From contig NZ_CP030053.1 of assembly GCF_004114955.1 (NCBI RefSeq), forward strand, positions 5,332,001 through 5,396,000: a DNA stretch of 64,000 bases, written 5' to 3'. The stretch comes from Bradyrhizobium guangzhouense (lineage in GTDB: Bacteria; Pseudomonadota; Alphaproteobacteria; Rhizobiales; Xanthobacteraceae). The stretch's first letter is position 1, and every line of letters starts with the position of its first letter. Made by a program: the position numbers and the translations under genes. Positions 1-7,896 of the stretch are shown piece by piece. The notes below the pieces were generated by a model. That model had not been told where the DNA came from and searched no databases. It saw only the letters and a program-made list of their open reading frames with translations.

Positions 1-141
1 CACCGCAGCAATGGCGCGTGTGCGATCACGGTGCGGAATTTGTCGGTGCAGGATGGCGGCAAGGCCGTCGTCGGCAACTTCACCCAACATGCAGGCTTGA
101 TCGCCGCGCAACCCGGTCTGGTGGACGCCTTCCCCGCATGA
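1..141 (+). CDS. C-terminal end of a small hypothetical protein (5' end outside window)
   Basis: The frame is open from the window edge to a TGA at 139-141 and encodes about 46 residues containing VQDGGKAVVGNFTQ. Segments of the type 'GGQAVVGNV' end a group of small phage- or integrative-element-associated proteins that sit directly before HGG-motif proteins such as the next gene; this association is from memory. The stop overlaps the next start by 4 bases (ATGA), so the two are probably translationally coupled. The function is unknown. Confidence 0.55.
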   Translation, partial: HRSNGACAITVRNLSVQDGGKAVVGNFTQHAGLIAAQPGLVDAFPA

Positions 142-488
142 GCCACGCCCGCAACACCGAAGCGATGCAGGCGAGCCTGCGTTGTGGCGCGCAAACACGC
201 CTCGGTGAACCATGCCGCGCGCCGGCGCTACGCGGCAAGATGCGCTGCCGCATGCACGGCGGCGCATGGGGATCCGGCGCGCCTGATGGAAACAGCAACG
301 CTGTCAAGCACGGCTACTTCACTAGGGAAGCGGTCGAGGAACGGAGGTTCGTTCGCAGCATCTTGGCTGAAGCGGAAAGCTTGCTCAGCCGACTGCCGGA
401 CGCAAACTGCAACACGCGCAAGAACGGAACCCAACTTAATGCGGGAACAGAACAGCCCTCTTCGCACTTAACATATGATAGGAAGTGA
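138..488 (+). CDS. HGG-motif small basic protein, phage-like, function unknown
   Basis: A 116-residue protein. The ATG at 138 is chosen because it overlaps the upstream stop; a longer frame from GTG 18 would run through the upstream gene. The centre holds four cysteines or histidines (CGAQTRLGEPCRAPAL, then CRMHGG) followed by GSGAPDGNSNAVKHGYFT, the signature of a widespread small protein often seen in prophages and gene-transfer-agent-like or integrative elements. The pattern resembles a small zinc-binding unit, but this is inference. The C-terminal half after 'LLSRLPD' looks less conserved. No other phage gene lies nearby, so this may be a remnant or a stable resident gene. Confidence 0.6.
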   Translation: MSHARNTEAMQASLRCGAQTRLGEPCRAPALRGKMRCRMHGGAWGSGAPDGNSNAVKHGYFTREAVEERRFVRSILAEAESLLSRLPDANCNTRKNGTQLNAGTEQPSSHLTYDRK

Positions 489-496
489 GGTGCGTC

Positions 497-853
497 ATGG
501 GCCAATCCAAGCCGATCCGCCCGACCGCGATCGTCGTCGAAGATGACGACATTCAACGCGAGATGCTGACGTTGCTGCTCGAACAGAGCGATTTCGAGGT
601 GCTCCAGTGCGAGGATGCGGAGACGGCGGCGCTGGCGCTGAAGGCGCGCCATCCCTCCCTGATGGTCACCGACATCAACCTGGTCGGCAAGATGGACGGC
701 GTGGATCTGGCTCACCTCGCCCAGCAGCAGAACGCCAACATGCGGATCATCGTGATCTCGGGCCGTCCGCTGCCGCGTCCCCTGCCGCCCGGTGCGAAGT
801 TCCTCACCAAGCCTGTGTACCCGACGGCACTGCTGACGGAAGCAGGACGATAG
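497..853 (+). CDS. Stand-alone receiver-domain response regulator
   Basis: A 118-residue protein consisting of one REC domain. Visible features are the acidic cluster VVEDDD near residues 14-19, the phospho-acceptor aspartate in MVTDINL (about residue 57), the conserved Ser/Thr in VISGRP and the lysine in FLTKPV. There is no output domain, so it probably acts as a single-domain regulator or phosphate shuttle. No histidine kinase is adjacent. The ATG at 497 follows GGAAGTGAGG; an in-frame GTG at 485 is the alternative start. Confidence 0.85.
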   Translation: MGQSKPIRPTAIVVEDDDIQREMLTLLLEQSDFEVLQCEDAETAALALKARHPSLMVTDINLVGKMDGVDLAHLAQQQNANMRIIVISGRPLPRPLPPGAKFLTKPVYPTALLTEAGR

Positions 854-875
854 AAGCGCACAATGGGGGATGCCC

Positions 876-1373
876 CTACTTGCCGAGCGCCGCGGCGACC
901 TCGCCGGCCAGCTGTTCTGCCAGCATGTGATAACCCTCCGGCGTGAGATGCTGCCCGTCGGGTTGGTGCGGCAGCCCGTGCAGCATCCCGTTCGGGAGCA
1001 TGACGACCTTGATCCCCATCGCACCTAACCGGCTCTGGATTTCAGGCGTGTTGTCGGCGGCCAGCTTTCTCCGATCGTTACCGCCGGGTTGGAGGATCAC
1101 AACGCTCGTTCCTTTCGGAACGACGCGATCGAGGCGGGCCAGCATGCCGCCGGTGGTGTCACCGTTGATGCCGGCATTGATGACACGGACGCTCAGCCCC
1201 CTCGCCCGAAGCAGCGTTTCGAGCTGCGCGGGATAGGCCTGGCTGCGCGACACGCCCTTGCCGAACGTGTTGCTGGCGCCAAGGGCCACGACGGTTGCAG
1301 CATGAGCGGTGCCTAACATGGCGAACGCCGCGAATGCGCCGAGAACAACGATCTGTCCGAGCCTTGCGATCAT
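876..1373 (-). CDS. Exported SGNH/GDSL hydrolase (TesA-like)
   Basis: A 165-residue protein. Residues 1-25 form a signal peptide ending TAHA, so it is likely periplasmic. SGNH blocks are present: GASNTFG (block I, with the nucleophilic serine), NAGINGDT (block II), QPGGND (block III) and DGQHLTPEG (block V, catalytic Asp and His). The family includes acyl-CoA thioesterase I/lysophospholipase-like esterases; the substrate here is unknown. The start lies 1 base after the stop of the GFA gene upstream on the same strand, so the two are probably co-transcribed. A GTG at 1397 is an alternative start. Confidence 0.85.
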   Translation of the reverse strand: MIARLGQIVVLGAFAAFAMLGTAHAATVVALGASNTFGKGVSRSQAYPAQLETLLRARGLSVRVINAGINGDTTGGMLARLDRVVPKGTSVVILQPGGNDRRKLAADNTPEIQSRLGAMGIKVVMLPNGMLHGLPHQPDGQHLTPEGYHMLAEQLAGEVAAALGK

Positions 1374-1374
1374 T

Positions 1375-1806
1375 TTACTTAACCTGCAAATTGACACTCT
1401 CGGGATTTTTGTCGAACGTTTGGAGGCCGGCGATCGTATCTACCCACGGCAACGCTGAACATTTCCAGATCTGTCTCACTGGCGTGAACGCTTCGCGCTG
1501 CTTGATTGAACCGACGCCTATCCTCAGAATGGATGGATCAAGCAGGGAATGCCTGTAGATTGGCGAGCCGCAATTGCCGCAGAAAGCACGCAATACTTTC
1601 CTGCCGCTCTGTTCGGCAGTCTTCACGTAGGTGCTTGGCGTACCACTCAAAAGCACAAATTTAGCGGCCGAGACCGGCACGGCCGTGTTGAAGGCTGTAC
1701 CGGTTAGAGTTTGGCATTCGCTGCAATGACAAATTCCAAACTCGTTGGTCTCCGCTTCCGCCTCAAACGTAATCTGACCGCAGTGACAGCTACCTTCGAT
1801 TTTCAT
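1375..1806 (-). CDS. GFA-family zinc protein (glutathione-dependent formaldehyde-activating-like)
   Basis: A 143-residue protein beginning MKIEGSCHCG. Zinc-ligand cysteine patterns of the GFA/CENP-V fold are present: CHCG near residue 7, CHCSECQ near 30 and CGNCGS near 76. Most members have no proven substrate and few are true Gfa enzymes, so the function is open. A longer frame exists upstream, but residues before MKIEG are not domain-like. It ends 1 base before the SGNH hydrolase start, forming a two-gene unit. Confidence 0.8.
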   Translation of the reverse strand: MKIEGSCHCGQITFEAEAETNEFGICHCSECQTLTGTAFNTAVPVSAAKFVLLSGTPSTYVKTAEQSGRKVLRAFCGNCGSPIYRHSLLDPSILRIGVGSIKQREAFTPVRQIWKCSALPWVDTIAGLQTFDKNPESVNLQVK

Positions 1807-2015
1807 ATCGCCCTCGCCAGCCTCGCTACAGGAGCAAAGCACAGCGTGGAGATTGCCGCCAGATGCCGAGTTCGGGTTGGGATCAAGGCAGAGCCGACAC
1901 CCCACCGCTGTGCCGCCTCGACAGGCGGGCCATGCGATAAGCCACCCCCTGCCGGCATTGGCACGCCTCCGCCAATCATGTAACCCGGCTAAAACATTGC
2001 CGGGACGAAACGCAG

Positions 2016-3263
2016 ATGAGTGCGGTTGCCAATGACGACGCAGACCATGGCACGAGCGCGCTGATCTTTGCGCTGGTGGCGCTGGCCTGCGGGCACATGC
2101 TCTCGACGCTGCTGCGCACCATTCCCGCGCTCAGCCTCGATCTGATGGCCGCGGATTTTCATGTGCAACCGCAGGCGCTGGCGAGCCTCACCTCGGTCTA
2201 TCATTTTGCCTTCGCGGCCTCGCAGATCCCGGTGGGAGCTGCGATGGACCGCTTTGGCGTGCGGCCGGTGTCGCTGAGCCTGCTCGCGGGCACCGTGATC
2301 GGCGCCATCGCGTCGGGCTTTGCGACGGGGCCGTCGAGCTTTGCCTTCGGACAGTTGCTGCTGGGCATCGCGACCTCGGGCATGCTGATGTGTCCGATGA
2401 CGCTGGCGGCCAAGCAGATGTCGGCGGCGCGCTTCGGGCTGTGGTCGGGCGCGATCCTCTCAATCGGCAATATCGGCATGCTGCTGTCGTCGAGCCCGCT
2501 CGCCTTCGTGGTCGACACCTATGGCTGGCGCGCAGGGTTCTGGATCGCCGCGGCCGGCGGCATCGCCGCGGCGCTCGCGGTGTTCGTGCTGGTGCCGAAC
2601 CAGCCGGCCGAGCACAAGGACGATGCCTCCCCGCTGTCGCAGATGATCGAGGTGCTCAGGCTCGGCTTCTCGCGGCCCTTGCGCGGATTGATCGCGCTGG
2701 CGCTGGTGTCGCTCGCGACCTCGCTGGTGCTGCGTGGTCTCTGGGGTGGGCCGTGGCTGATGCAGGTCAAAGGGCTATCGCGGGTCGAGGCCGGCAACCA
2801 GCTCGGTGCCTACACGCTGGCGATGATCGCGGGTCCCCTGCTGATGGGCATGGTCGACCGCAAGGTCGGCCATCGCCGCGAGCTGGTGGCCGGCACGCAC
2901 ACGCTCGCGGCGCTGCTGGTCGTGTTGATGGCGCTCGGCGCGCCGCATTATGCGGTTGCATGGCTGTTCGGCGTTGAGGTCATGCCGCCGCAATACGACC
3001 TCGTGCTGTTCGTGCTGATCGGGCTTGCGACCTCGGCCCAGCCGCTGCTGTTCGGCATGTGCCGGCAGCTGGTCGATGCGCAAGTCGCGGGCAAGGCGCT
3101 GGCCGCGGTGAACCTCGCCTTCTTCCTCGGCACCGCGCTGATGCAGTCGATGTCAGGCGCGGTTGCCGCGGTCGCGGGGCTGCCGGCGGTGCTGCTGTTC
3201 ATGGCGGCGATGCTGCTCGTCGGCGTGACGATCTTTTTGACTTACACGTCGGCGAGTTCGTAG
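2016..3263 (+). CDS. MFS transporter
   Basis: A 415-residue membrane protein with about 12 predicted hydrophobic segments. The first cytoplasmic loop has the MFS signature region, GAAMDRFGVRPV. The substrate is not recognisable; the family covers drug, sugar and carboxylate carriers. The stop codon lies inside a 19-base perfect palindrome (3260-3278). The start at ATG 2016 follows only a weak ribosome site (GGGACGAAA). The next gene starts 41 bases after the stop and may be co-transcribed. Confidence 0.85.
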   Translation: MSAVANDDADHGTSALIFALVALACGHMLSTLLRTIPALSLDLMAADFHVQPQALASLTSVYHFAFAASQIPVGAAMDRFGVRPVSLSLLAGTVIGAIASGFATGPSSFAFGQLLLGIATSGMLMCPMTLAAKQMSAARFGLWSGAILSIGNIGMLLSSSPLAFVVDTYGWRAGFWIAAAGGIAAALAVFVLVPNQPAEHKDDASPLSQMIEVLRLGFSRPLRGLIALALVSLATSLVLRGLWGGPWLMQVKGLSRVEAGNQLGAYTLAMIAGPLLMGMVDRKVGHRRELVAGTHTLAALLVVLMALGAPHYAVAWLFGVEVMPPQYDLVLFVLIGLATSAQPLLFGMCRQLVDAQVAGKALAAVNLAFFLGTALMQSMSGAVAAVAGLPAVLLFMAAMLLVGVTIFLTYTSASS

Positions 3264-3278
3264 GGTGGCCCACCCTAC
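3260..3278. repeat. GTAGGGTGG/CCACCCTAC palindrome, minimal copy
   Basis: GTAGGGTGG at 3260-3268 and its exact complement at 3270-3278 are separated by one C. These are the same ends as the longer elements at 4516-4652 and 24474-24561, so this looks like a minimal or internally deleted copy. It contains the TAG stop of the upstream MFS gene. Confidence 0.7.
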
Positions 3279-3304
3279 GACTCCGCGCGTTAAAGGAATG
3301 CATC

Positions 3305-4510
3305 ATGCCCGTCGACACCAAAGCCGCCACCGACCGTCTCATGCGCTTCCTCTCTGTCGAGGGCGTCACCGGACAGGAGGCGGCGATCGGGCGTGAGCTC
3401 ACCGCCGCGCTGAAGGAGAGCGGCGTGCCCGATAAGGCGATCCGGCTCGACGATGCCAACACCCGCATTCCCGTGCCGACCGAAACCGGAAATCTCATCG
3501 TCGACCTGCCCGGCCGCGGCGCGCTGCACAACCAGCCGCGCATCATGTTCATGACCCATATGGACACCGTGCCGCTCTGCGCCGGCGCCAAGCCGAAGAA
3601 ATCCGGGCGCAAGATCGTCAACGAGGCCAGGACCGCGCTCGGAGGCGACAACCGCTGCGGCTGCGGCGTGCTGGTGACATTGGCGGCCGAGCTCGAAAAG
3701 CACAAGCTCGACCATCCGCCGATCACGCTCTTGTTCTGCGTGCGCGAGGAGAGCGGGCTCTACGGCGCTCGCCACGTCAAGCTCGACGAGCTGGGATCGC
3801 CGGCGATGGCGTTCAACTATGACGGCGGCTCGGCCTCCAACGTCGTGATCGGCGCCGTCGGCGCCGACCGCTGGACCGTCGAGATTTTCGGCCGTGCCTC
3901 GCATGCCGGCGTCGCGCCGGAGCGCGGCATCTCCTCGACCATGATCATGGCCCTCGCTCTCGCAGAGGTGAAGGCCGGCGGCTGGTTCGGCAAGGTGGTG
4001 AAGGGCAAGGGCGCCAGCGCGCGGATGGGCACCAGCAATGTCGGCCCCGTCACCGGCGGCGAGGGCCGCCCCGCGGGCGATGCCACCAACGTCGTCACCG
4101 ATTACGTGCATGTGCGCGGCGAAAGCCGCAGCCATGACGGAAAGTTCTTCAAGGAGATCACCAAGGCCTACAAGGCCGCGTTCGAGAAGGCCGCGAAGAA
4201 GGTGACGAACGCGCAAGGCAAGTCCGGCAAGGTCAAGTTCAAGGCCGAGACCGACTATTATCCGTTCCGCATGAAGGAGAACCTGCCGGTGGTGAAGCGC
4301 GCGATCGAAGCCGTGTCCGCCGTCGGGGGCACGCCCAACGTCCGCGCCGCCAATGGCGGCCTGGATGCCAACTGGATGGTTCGCCACGGCATCCCGACCG
4401 TGACGTTCGGCGCCGGCCAGAACGAGGCGCACACGATCGACGAGTGGATCAATCTGGATGAATACGACCGGGCCTGCGCGCTGGCCGTGCAGCTCGCGAC
4501 GATGCGGTAG
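3305..4510 (+). CDS. M20-family metallopeptidase, PepT-like
   Basis: A 401-residue cytoplasmic zinc hydrolase. Metal and catalytic motifs of the M20 fold occur in order: MTHMDTVP (first His and catalytic Asp, about residue 82), GGDNRCG (bridging Asp), CVREESG (catalytic Glu and metal Glu), NYDGG (metal Asp) and NEAHTIDEW (last metal His, near the C-terminus). The lid domain carries GRASHAGVAPERG. Overall it resembles tripeptidase T and related M20 proteins, so an aminopeptidase role is likely. The ATG at 3305 starts right at the domain; the open frame upstream overlaps the MFS gene and was discarded. Confidence 0.85.
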   Translation: MPVDTKAATDRLMRFLSVEGVTGQEAAIGRELTAALKESGVPDKAIRLDDANTRIPVPTETGNLIVDLPGRGALHNQPRIMFMTHMDTVPLCAGAKPKKSGRKIVNEARTALGGDNRCGCGVLVTLAAELEKHKLDHPPITLLFCVREESGLYGARHVKLDELGSPAMAFNYDGGSASNVVIGAVGADRWTVEIFGRASHAGVAPERGISSTMIMALALAEVKAGGWFGKVVKGKGASARMGTSNVGPVTGGEGRPAGDATNVVTDYVHVRGESRSHDGKFFKEITKAYKAAFEKAAKKVTNAQGKSGKVKFKAETDYYPFRMKENLPVVKRAIEAVSAVGGTPNVRAANGGLDANWMVRHGIPTVTFGAGQNEAHTIDEWINLDEYDRACALAVQLATMR

Positions 4511-4515
4511 CGTTC

Positions 4516-4652
4516 GTAGGGTGGGTTAGCGATGCAGATGCGCGAAGTGCATCTGCAGCGCGTAACCCACCGCTGCTGCCGCCGCGGAGACGAAAGAGGT
4601 GGGTTACGCCAGCGGACTGCGCTTCGCGCATCCGCTAGCTAACCCACCCTAC
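4516..4652. repeat. MITE-like palindromic element with 15-bp perfect terminal inverted repeats
   Basis: GTAGGGTGGGTTAGC at 4516-4530 has its exact reverse complement at 4638-4652. A nested inverted pair, CGTAACCCACC (4561-4571) and GGTGGGTTACG (4598-4608), lies inside. The whole 137-base unit can fold on itself and encodes no protein. A shorter relative lies at 24474-24561 and a minimal one at 3260-3278. Repeats with these ends are common between genes in Bradyrhizobium, from memory. It fills most of the 178-base gap before the next gene. Confidence 0.8.
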
Positions 4653-4688
4653 GAAACTACGAAACAAAAAGAAAAACGGGGAGGCCAC

Positions 4689-5774
4689 ATGCCGCGCATT
4701 TCAAATCTCGAATCCGGACTCTACCGGATCCCCCTTCCCGTCACGCTGTCCGACTCCACGCATGGCGACATGTCGGCGTTCGAACTGATCACCTGCCGCG
4801 TCCGCGATGCCGATGGCGCCGAGGGCGTCGGCTACACCTACACGGTCGGACGCAATGGCGGTGCTGTCGCCGATATCCTTAAGCGCGAGATTCCGCCGCT
4901 GGTCGAGGGGCGCGAGGCCGACGACACCGAGGCGATCTGGCATCACGTCTGGTGGGGCCTGCATTATGGCGGGCGCGGCGGGCCGACGGTGCTGGCGCTG
5001 TCCGCGCTCGACATCGCGCTGTGGGATTTGAAGGCGCGGCGCGCGAATTTGCCGCTGTACCGGCTGCTCGGCGGCTTCGATGCGCGCGTGCCCTGCTATG
5101 CCGGCGGCATCGACCTCGATCTCTCCATCGAGGCGCTGCTCAAACAGACCGACGGCAATCTCGCCAAGGGGTTTCGCGCCATCAAGATGAAGGTCGGCCG
5201 GCCCGATCTCAAATCCGACGTCGCGCGCGTCGCGGCGATGCGCAAGCATCTCGGCGACGGTTTTCCGCTGATGGCGGACGCCAACATGAAGTGGACGGTG
5301 GAGGAAGCGATCCGCGCGGCGCGCGCGTTCGTGCCTTACGACCTCACCTGGCTGGAAGAGCCGATCATCCCCGACGACGTCGCCGGACACGCGCGCATCA
5401 TGCAGGCCGGCGGCGTGCCGATCGCGGCGGGCGAAAATCTGCGCTCGCTGTGGGAGTTCAAGAATTACATCACCGCTGGCGCGGTGTCCTATCCCGAGCC
5501 CGATGTCACCAATTGCGGCGGGGTGTCCGCCTTCATGAAGATCGCGCGGCTGGCGGAGGCGTTCAATTTGCCCGTCACCAGCCACGGCGCGCACGACATC
5601 ACCGTGCACCTGCTCGCGGCCTGTCCGAACCGCTCCTACCTCGAGGCGCACGGCTTCGGCCTGGACAAATATATCGAGCATCCGCTGGTGCTGGAGGACG
5701 GCAAGGCGCTGGCATCGACACGGCCGGGCCATGGCATCAGCTTCGACTGGGCGGGACTCGCGAAGCTGGTCTGA
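4689..5774 (+). CDS. Enolase-superfamily enzyme (mandelate racemase/muconate lactonizing type)
   Basis: A 361-residue protein. The two superfamily domains are the capping domain (residues about 1-125) and a barrel. Catalytic residues are recognisable: KMK (Lys166/Lys168), metal ligands Asp197 (MADANMKW), Glu223 (LEEP) and Glu249 (AGEN), and His299 (TSHGAHD). The KxK plus His pattern fits the mandelate-racemase subgroup, whose members dehydrate or racemise sugar acids or hydroxy acids; the actual substrate cannot be read from sequence. The ATG at 4689 follows GGGGAGGCC. The nearby M20 enzymes suggest no defined pathway. Confidence 0.85.
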   Translation: MPRISNLESGLYRIPLPVTLSDSTHGDMSAFELITCRVRDADGAEGVGYTYTVGRNGGAVADILKREIPPLVEGREADDTEAIWHHVWWGLHYGGRGGPTVLALSALDIALWDLKARRANLPLYRLLGGFDARVPCYAGGIDLDLSIEALLKQTDGNLAKGFRAIKMKVGRPDLKSDVARVAAMRKHLGDGFPLMADANMKWTVEEAIRAARAFVPYDLTWLEEPIIPDDVAGHARIMQAGGVPIAAGENLRSLWEFKNYITAGAVSYPEPDVTNCGGVSAFMKIARLAEAFNLPVTSHGAHDITVHLLAACPNRSYLEAHGFGLDKYIEHPLVLEDGKALASTRPGHGISFDWAGLAKLV

Positions 5775-5785
5775 CATTCACCACC

Positions 5786-5828
5786 CGTCATTCCGGGTTC
5801 GCGCCTAAAGGCGCGCCCCGGAATGACG
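5786..5828. repeat. CGTCATTCCGG-type palindrome
   Basis: CGTCATTCCGGG at the left pairs with CCCGGAATGACG at the right around a GCGCC/GGCGC core. Relatives sit at 26879-26918, 44533-44611 and 60778-60882, always between genes. It lies in the 161-base gap between the enolase-superfamily and M20D genes. Confidence 0.75.
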
Positions 5829-5935
5829 GGGATGCGGCGCGCATTGCTGCACGCGAGGCATTCGCTGGCGCCAGGTGCAGCGCGCGGATAATCGGCTAGA
5901 GTGGTGACAGCTGACACCATCAGAGAGCGCCGCAT

Positions 5936-7084
5936 TTGACCCCCGAGCTGCACCAGAAACTGACCGCGTGGCGCCAGCATCTGCATGCCCATCCCGAGCT
6001 GTCCCTGCAGGAGAAGGCCACTGCCGCCTTCGTGCAGGAGCGGCTCACCGAGCTCGGCATTCCCTTCGTGCCAGGCATCGGCGGCCACGGCATCGTCGCG
6101 ACGCTGACGCGCGGATCGGCCGAGGGGCGCGTCGGCCTGCGTGCCGACATGGATGCGCTGCCGATCACCGAGGATACGGGGCTCAGCTATGCCTCGATAA
6201 ATCCCGGCGTGATGCATGCCTGCGGCCATGACGGGCACACCGCCTCGCTGCTCGGTGCGGCCGCGCTGCTCGCCGCCGACACCGACTGGAGCGGCACGGT
6301 CGATTTCATCTTCCAGCCGGCCGAGGAAGGTTTTGGCGGCTCGCGCGCGATGGTCGGAGACGGGCTGTTCGAGCGCTTCCCGATGCATCGCGTGTTCGGC
6401 TTCCACAACTGGCCGGGTCTGGAGGCCGGCACCATCGCGGTGCATGACGGCGCGGTGATGGCCTCGGGCGGACGCGTGACGATCACCATCGAGGGCCATG
6501 CCGGCCACGCCGGCATGCCGCATCTGACCCGCGATCCCGTCATGGCCGCAGGTCATCTGATCGTGGCGATGCAGTCGATCGTGTCGCGCAGCGTCGATCC
6601 GCTCGACACCGCCGTGCTCTCGCTGTCGACGATCGAGGGCGGCACCGCGCCCAACCAGATCGCGGGGAAGGTCACGATCCGCGGCACGCTGCGGCATCAT
6701 CGCAACGGCGTGAAGGACATCCTCCTGGCGCGGATCGCCGAGATCTGCGCCGGCATCGCCACAAGCTTCGACGTCAAGGTGACCCCTGATATCGTCATGG
6801 GCGTCGGCGTGACGATCAACACGCCGGAGGAAGCGGGTTTTGCGCGCACGGCTGCCGACAAGCTGGGGGCCAAGGTCCGGCGCGATCTCGCGCCGAGCAT
6901 GGCGGGAGAGGATTTCGCATTCTATCTCAAGCACCGGCCCGGCGCATTCGTGTGGATCGGCAACGGGCCCTTGCGCGCCGGCGCCGAGCTGCACGGCCCG
7001 CGCTATGATTTCAACGACGCGATCCTGCCCGTGGCAGCGACCTGGATGGCCGAAGTCGCCAAGACCGCGCTGTCGGCGAACTGA
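5936..7084 (+). CDS. M20D amidohydrolase (hippurate hydrolase / N-acyl-amino-acid amidohydrolase type)
   Basis: A 382-residue cytoplasmic metal-dependent amidohydrolase. M20D motifs are seen in order: RADMDALP (His replaced by Arg, as is usual in this subfamily), MHACGHDGHTASLLG (metal Cys and His), QPAEEGFGG (catalytic Glu pair), GHAGHAGMPH in the lid domain, and SMAGEDFAFYL near the C-terminus. Members cleave N-acyl groups from amino acids or indole-amino acid conjugates; the substrate is not determined. The frame opens with a TTG at 5936; no in-frame ATG lies nearby, so the start is less certain than the product. Confidence 0.85.
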   Translation: MTPELHQKLTAWRQHLHAHPELSLQEKATAAFVQERLTELGIPFVPGIGGHGIVATLTRGSAEGRVGLRADMDALPITEDTGLSYASINPGVMHACGHDGHTASLLGAAALLAADTDWSGTVDFIFQPAEEGFGGSRAMVGDGLFERFPMHRVFGFHNWPGLEAGTIAVHDGAVMASGGRVTITIEGHAGHAGMPHLTRDPVMAAGHLIVAMQSIVSRSVDPLDTAVLSLSTIEGGTAPNQIAGKVTIRGTLRHHRNGVKDILLARIAEICAGIATSFDVKVTPDIVMGVGVTINTPEEAGFARTAADKLGAKVRRDLAPSMAGEDFAFYLKHRPGAFVWIGNGPLRAGAELHGPRYDFNDAILPVAATWMAEVAKTALSAN

Positions 7085-7150
7085 AGACGTGTACTCATAA
7101 AGTTCAAAACGAGGCTTTTGACCTAAGCGGACGCGGGCTCCCATGCGACC

Positions 7151-7552
7151 TCAAGCGCGCAGGACGCCTGGGGGCAGCTTGTCTTGTCCGGGAAGCGCTC
7201 TGAAAGTTGCTGTGTAGAGCGCAGAGATAGGCATGAGGGCCTTGAGTTGCTCGTCCAGCCATTCGCCCAGTTCATCATATTCTGGAACGATGCCGCCATG
7301 ACCTGGATGCGTTTTGAGAGGTTCAAGACCTCGATGAAACTTAGCCTCCCAGCTCCGGTAAATCGCCCACCATCGGAACTCTCGTTCCATGAATTGAGTG
7401 CTCACTGCATAGAGCCGATAGTCCTGCGTATAGTCGCCTATGCCATCATCAAAGACGGCCGCAATGTAGTGTGGAGCACCGCTAAGATCGGCAGTGCCCG
7501 TTCGGATGCCGTCATAGATGTCTCGGATCGTGTGAACCTTCTCGAACTTCAT
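7151..7552 (-). CDS. Hypothetical protein, 133 aa, family found in rhizobia
   Basis: A 133-residue soluble protein starting MKFEKVHTIRDIYDGIRTG. It is rich in aromatic residues (REFRWWAIYRSWEAKFHRG) and has an acidic C-terminal half (PEYDELGEWLDEQ). It resembles small proteins of unknown function common in rhizobia with the opening 'MKFEKVHTIRDFYDG', from memory. No catalytic motif, signal peptide or membrane segment is visible. It is transcribed toward the M20D gene and does not form an operon. Confidence 0.65.
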   Translation of the reverse strand: MKFEKVHTIRDIYDGIRTGTADLSGAPHYIAAVFDDGIGDYTQDYRLYAVSTQFMEREFRWWAIYRSWEAKFHRGLEPLKTHPGHGGIVPEYDELGEWLDEQLKALMPISALYTATFRALPGQDKLPPGVLRA

Positions 7553-7896
7553 GGTCTCAATAATAATCTCGATCGACGCTACTCACCACCGACGAACTGA
7601 GTCGGCTCTTGGCTCTAAACCGAAGCAGCCGCTGAGTATCGTCAAGTCTGCTTTCGAAGGTCAACCGATCGCGGCGTTATGAGTAATCGCCCCAACCGGG
7701 AACCCTCCTGAACCTGCTGCGGCAGTGACCGCCGGCGCGACGCGTCGCGCCGCGGATTGCTGCGCGTGCGCTTGACGCACGACGTCCGAGCAGCTTTAAT
7801 AAGAACCAAGAACAATTGTTCGCATTCCGAACATTTTGCCGTCGGGCAAGCGGGCTCACAACGCCGCATCCCGCGCCACCAGAGGAAACGTCACCG
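7553..7896. promoter_or_regulatory. Intergenic region with two overlapping palindromes at 7810-7833
   Basis: This 344-base gap between divergent genes has no credible protein. Its right end, 64-87 bases before the symporter start, holds a perfect palindrome GAACAATTGTTC (7810-7821). A second inverted repeat, TGTTCG-N5-CGAACA (7817-7833), shares the TGTTC half. Three half-sites at regular spacing look like an operator for a dimeric or tetrameric repressor controlling the symporter operon. No regulator gene is adjacent. The function is inference. Confidence 0.5.

Noticed and set aside
1957..1982. TGGCACG string resembling a sigma-54 -24 element (also at 26011)
   Set aside because: The -12 TTGC element is missing at the right distance in both cases.
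5636..7144. A 502-codon minus-strand frame across the M20D gene
   Set aside because: Antisense to a gene with full catalytic motifs and crosses a repeat.
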